Assembly: GCA_934490165.1 (NCBI GenBank)
Contig: CAKSTB010000031.1
Coordinates: 1 to 15,531 of the forward strand
Source: an uncultured Ruminiclostridium sp.
GTDB taxonomy: Bacteria > Bacillota > Clostridia > Oscillospirales > Ruminococcaceae
Direction: 5' to 3'
Length of the DNA: 15,531 nt
The notes below the pieces were generated by a model. It did no database searches. It was given only the letters and a program-made list of their open reading frames with translations, and had not been told where the DNA came from. The position numbers and the translations under genes were made by a program. This document shows positions 12,813-15,531 of this stretch, piece after piece (position 1 is the stretch's first letter; the number at the start of each line of letters is the position of its first letter).

Positions 12813-15206
12813 TCATACATCTCTCCTGAAATCAGTCTGACAAAGTTTATATATAGCGCTGTCTTTTGATATCCGTCTGTCAAACGGTATAATCTTTCTG
12901 CCGCTGACAATCAATCCTGTGCCTTTTTCTCCGGTCTGTAAATAACTTGACTGTGACGGCGATAAGTTAAACAGCTCAACCAGCTTGTCAAGGTCGTTTT
13001 TCTTTTGTTGAAGTAAAACGACGAACTCCGAATTAGACAACATAATCCTTGCCTGACCTGATTCAAGCACTTCGGTGATATTCTGCGTTATACCGGTAGG
13101 AATACCGCCATATTTTCTTATACGCTTGAAAACCTTTTGAAAAAAGTCAGCAGAACGCACTGTTTCTTTTCCATTGCCATCGTTGAACATTATTGAGAAT
13201 TCATCTACCCATACCCAAGTCTGAATACCTTTTTTTCTGTTGTCACGAACACGTTGCCATATATACTCGAGAATTACCTGTAATCCTACCGGACGGAGCT
13301 GCTCGCCCATGTCGGATATGTCGATTGATAACAGTTTGTTATCCGTATGAATGTTTGTCTTGCCTGAAAATGTATTAAAACTACCATTAACATACAGTTC
13401 AATGTCAAGTGCTATCTGATCTGCTTCAGGTAGCTTTTTATTTATAAGAGCATTATAAAAATCAACAAATGTCGGTATGAATTCCGGGTTGCCGTTATTA
13501 AGAACATAATCAGCGTAAACTTCTTTGACGCAACTGTCGATGATAGACTTGTCTGCGGCAGACAGCGGAAATCCTCTTGCTGTTTCTATGATTGACATAA
13601 TCAGTTCAGATTTCATTGCGACAGCAGAAGTGCCATTTTCACTGATATTTATATCAGTGTCAAATATGTTAATCTTCGTTTCGGAGTCAGCCGATAATTT
13701 TAGCGTATCTCCGCCAAACTGCTTGATGATAGGATAGTATTCTCCGTCAGGATCGATAATTATCTTTTCCGACTTTGGATAACGTATTATGGTATCTATG
13801 ATCTCGGATTTACAGTACATGGATTTACCCGAACCTGATGTACCGAGGATGAAACCGTTAGCATTCATCTCTTCTGCTCGATCGAGAACTATGATAGCGT
13901 TGGTATGCTTGTTCATGCCGTAGCAAAGACCGGTATCAGAGAAATAAGACCGTGCTGAAAACGGTATTAATATACCTGCGGCATCAGATAACACATACGT
14001 GTTGACGTTGTTTCCATTGGAATTATCAAAATGATTTATTCCAAACGGCAAAACGGAATTAAGTGCTTTTTCTTGCTGACGAACCAGGCAGTCGATAACT
14101 ACCTGATGCTTTTTACCTTTAGAGCGGATTGCTTCTGTCAGCTCTTCAAGCTCTTCTTTTGTAGCCGCAGACAGCGAAATATATACACCTATCTTGAAAA
14201 GCTCACAGTTTGTATCAGAAAGTCGCTCCTGTAAATCCTCAAGCTCACGCTCACGCTCCATCCAATGGTATGGCACAAAATTAAGACCTTTTTTATGATT
14301 CTTTTCCAGGCGTGCCTGAATTTTACCTTGATGAGCGTATATGTTGTCTTTAACCTTATCCTGTGCTTCGGATTTATCTATATGCCGGATGTGCTTGGAA
14401 ACGGCAACTTTACAATTGTTATCAAGAATATCCCTTATAAACTCGTCGTCTAACGTGCGGTCGTATCGAGCCATATACATTATTCTTGTGTACGAACTAC
14501 CAATTTCTACTTCTTTTGGGCGGAATGCAAACATCGATGGTGCAATATAGTCCTTTATAGATCCGCCACGAGCATAAATATCGGTCGGCAAAAGAAATTC
14601 AGTATTGTCGAATGGGTGATAATATTCATAAAGGACAGCAAACACCTTTTCGGGCATAAGTTGTCGGGTTTCGCTACCCATAGCCGCATAGAAATTCTGC
14701 ATTTCCCGATAGTAACGAAACAGTATGTTTACATTATCAACAGTTTCGTTAGGTGTATATGACATTGCAACAAGGGTTATTTTTTCACTTGTTGCGTCTT
14801 CGGACTTTGTGATATACGTTTCAAGATTTTTATTGTAATCATCCAGTATATCACGAGAGATTTCTTCGTTGTTGCTTATCAATATACTTCTGAGCTTAGC
14901 GGTATTAACAGAGGAATTCATAATAAATTCCTGAAAGTTGATTTCAACCGGAAGTGCATTTAACAAACGCTGATAACGCTGATAGGTTTCTTCCTGCTCC
15001 TTATCACGGAGCAGGGAATAGTCTATATTTGAAAATGCAAATATCAATGTAAATGTGTTTGTACCGGTAAGGAACAGCCCATTATCGTACACTTCATAAA
15101 ATGGTATTGTGTCCTGAGCGGATTTTGGCATAACAATTCGCTTGTCATAACCAAATGGCACATTCTTTTTTGCCGAGCCGTTAAATAAATTATCAATTAT
15201 CGACAT
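12813..15206 (-). CDS. VirB4-type conjugative transfer ATPase
   Basis: The 797-residue ATPase powers the type IV secretion channel at the cytoplasmic face of the membrane. The N-terminal ~400 residues form the VirB4 scaffold region with an internal charged helical segment. The C-terminal ATPase has Walker A GTSGSGKS (about 455-462), IIDPDGEYYPI shortly after it, and Walker B TWVWVDEFSIMF (about 663-674). The segment LQQKKNDLDKLVELFNLS near the end is typical of Firmicute VirB4/TraE proteins. The start at 15206 is chosen from AAGGAG nine bases upstream, overlapping the PrgI-like gene by 14 bases; the frame is open to 15260 without a better site. Overlap at both ends indicates tight translational coupling. 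A PrgI-VirB4 pair is a hallmark of Gram-positive conjugation systems. Confidence 0.93.
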   Translation of the reverse strand: MSIIDNLFNGSAKKNVPFGYDKRIVMPKSAQDTIPFYEVYDNGLFLTGTNTFTLIFAFSNIDYSLLRDKEQEETYQRYQRLLNALPVEINFQEFIMNSSVNTAKLRSILISNNEEISRDILDDYNKNLETYITKSEDATSEKITLVAMSYTPNETVDNVNILFRYYREMQNFYAAMGSETRQLMPEKVFAVLYEYYHPFDNTEFLLPTDIYARGGSIKDYIAPSMFAFRPKEVEIGSSYTRIMYMARYDRTLDDEFIRDILDNNCKVAVSKHIRHIDKSEAQDKVKDNIYAHQGKIQARLEKNHKKGLNFVPYHWMERERELEDLQERLSDTNCELFKIGVYISLSAATKEELEELTEAIRSKGKKHQVVIDCLVRQQEKALNSVLPFGINHFDNSNGNNVNTYVLSDAAGILIPFSARSYFSDTGLCYGMNKHTNAIIVLDRAEEMNANGFILGTSGSGKSMYCKSEIIDTIIRYPKSEKIIIDPDGEYYPIIKQFGGDTLKLSADSETKINIFDTDINISENGTSAVAMKSELIMSIIETARGFPLSAADKSIIDSCVKEVYADYVLNNGNPEFIPTFVDFYNALINKKLPEADQIALDIELYVNGSFNTFSGKTNIHTDNKLLSIDISDMGEQLRPVGLQVILEYIWQRVRDNRKKGIQTWVWVDEFSIMFNDGNGKETVRSADFFQKVFKRIRKYGGIPTGITQNITEVLESGQARIMLSNSEFVVLLQQKKNDLDKLVELFNLSPSQSSYLQTGEKGTGLIVSGRKIIPFDRRISKDSAIYKLCQTDFRRDV

Positions 15207-15501
15207 CGCTGAATACTCCTTTACTATCATATGGACGCTTTTTTGTAGAATTTGAAGCAATAAATTGCATTACCGTCAAACCCTGAATACGTACTACTCC
15301 AAGTCCGATAAATAAAACAAGTTCCAAAAATACAATCCACATGATTATATCAATGCTGATTTTAAGTACCAACCATAATAGAAGCAATGTGCCAATAGTA
15401 GCAATACACCCCATAATCAACATTACTACCTGACCGATTGAAAACCCCATTACGGTTCCGGGTTCCTGCATGATTTTTTTGGTTACTTTGCATTTTATCA
15501 T
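15193..15501 (-). CDS. PrgI-family membrane protein of the transfer apparatus
   Basis: The 102-residue protein has a short basic N-terminus (MIKCKVTKKIMQE) and two adjacent membrane segments (about 22-44 and 48-70), then a soluble tail of about 30 residues. This size, topology and position directly before virB4 match the PrgI family, the VirB3-like inner-membrane partner of the VirB4 ATPase in Gram-positive type IV secretion. AGGAGG lies six bases before the ATG, a strong initiation site. Its A overlaps the last base of the preceding stop codon (TAATG), and its 3' end overlaps the virB4 start, so all three genes should be translated together. Confidence 0.85.
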   Translation of the reverse strand: MIKCKVTKKIMQEPGTVMGFSIGQVVMLIMGCIATIGTLLLLWLVLKISIDIIMWIVFLELVLFIGLGVVRIQGLTVMQFIASNSTKKRPYDSKGVFSDVDN

Positions 15502-15531
15502 TATGAACCTCCTGTAAGCTGGCGCAGTGCA
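15501..15531 (-). CDS. C-terminal end of an upstream operon gene (partial)
   Basis: A leftward frame reads ALRQLTGGS and stops with TAA at 15501-15503, sharing its last A with the ATG of the PrgI-like gene. The TAATG overlap matches the coupling seen throughout the operon. In related elements a hydrophobic channel or pilin-like protein often precedes PrgI, but nine residues do not allow identification. Confidence 0.4.
   Translation of the reverse strand, partial: ALRQLTGGS

Larger units (their letters stand above)
4673..15531. mobile_element. Partial integrative and conjugative element, left end
   Basis: A leftward gene block with VirB4, PrgI, topoisomerase III, a DUF3991/Toprim primase-like protein, a ParA-like protein and an initiator-like twin winged-helix protein is diagnostic of Firmicute conjugative elements. 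Because it sits next to carB and a tRNA gene, it is integrated in the chromosome. The certain part is 6440 to the window end. The stretch 4673-6440 is assigned by inference: it follows a tRNA 3' end, lacks housekeeping genes and carries a palindrome related to two inside the element. Integrase, relaxase and coupling protein are not in the window. The exact left boundary cannot be fixed without the matching right-end repeat. Confidence 0.65.

Noticed and set aside
1..15531. CRISPR array, rRNA or insertion-sequence transposase
   Set aside because: No regularly spaced repeat series, no rRNA sequence and no transposase-like protein were seen.

Overview
The window is a chromosomal segment of a low-to-mid GC anaerobic Firmicute. 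A Ruminococcus-like member of the Oscillospiraceae fits best, judged from the style of the carB product, the promoters and the type of conjugative element. It joins an ordinary housekeeping block to what looks like one end of an integrative and conjugative element (ICE). The organism is an inference; no rRNA or other marker is present.

Left block (1-4672, chromosomal): carB, the large subunit of carbamoyl-phosphate synthase, is followed by an intrinsic terminator. Upstream of it lies a TcmP/LCMT-type S-adenosylmethionine-dependent methyltransferase with its own promoter and terminator. Both genes read leftward. A tRNA-Lys(UUU) gene reads rightward from a perfect-consensus promoter.

Middle block (4673-6480): about 700 bases carry no credible gene but are rich in hairpins, palindromes and a 16-bp-period direct repeat. 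A candidate structured small RNA (about 5127-5237) follows, with a clear promoter, a three-way-junction fold and a U-tract. Next comes an AT-rich membrane protein with a Sel1-like repeat, reading rightward. A 175-bp imperfect inverted-repeat region then separates it from the leftward genes.

Right block (6440-15531, leftward, probably one operon): in transcription order these are the last codons of an unidentified gene, a PrgI-type membrane protein, a VirB4-type conjugation ATPase, an unknown protein, a CpaE/TadZ/ParA-like protein with a degraded P-loop, topoisomerase III with two tandem C-terminal zinc-ribbon modules, a small membrane protein, a DUF3991/Toprim primase-like protein and a twin winged-helix protein resembling a replication initiator. 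Starts and stops overlap or nearly touch almost throughout. The set is the core of a conjugative DNA-transfer and DNA-replication module. Integrase, relaxase and coupling protein are not in the window and would be expected beyond the right edge.

The least ordinary signals are regulatory. The palindrome TTGTGCTACAGGTAGCACAA occurs exactly twice in the element: in the leader of topoisomerase III and inside the gene after virB4. A close relative, with the same 7-bp arms two bases further apart, lies over the -10 element of the small-RNA promoter near the tRNA. A second compact small-RNA unit (promoter plus terminator about 90 nt apart) lies antisense to the 3' part of the initiator-like gene.
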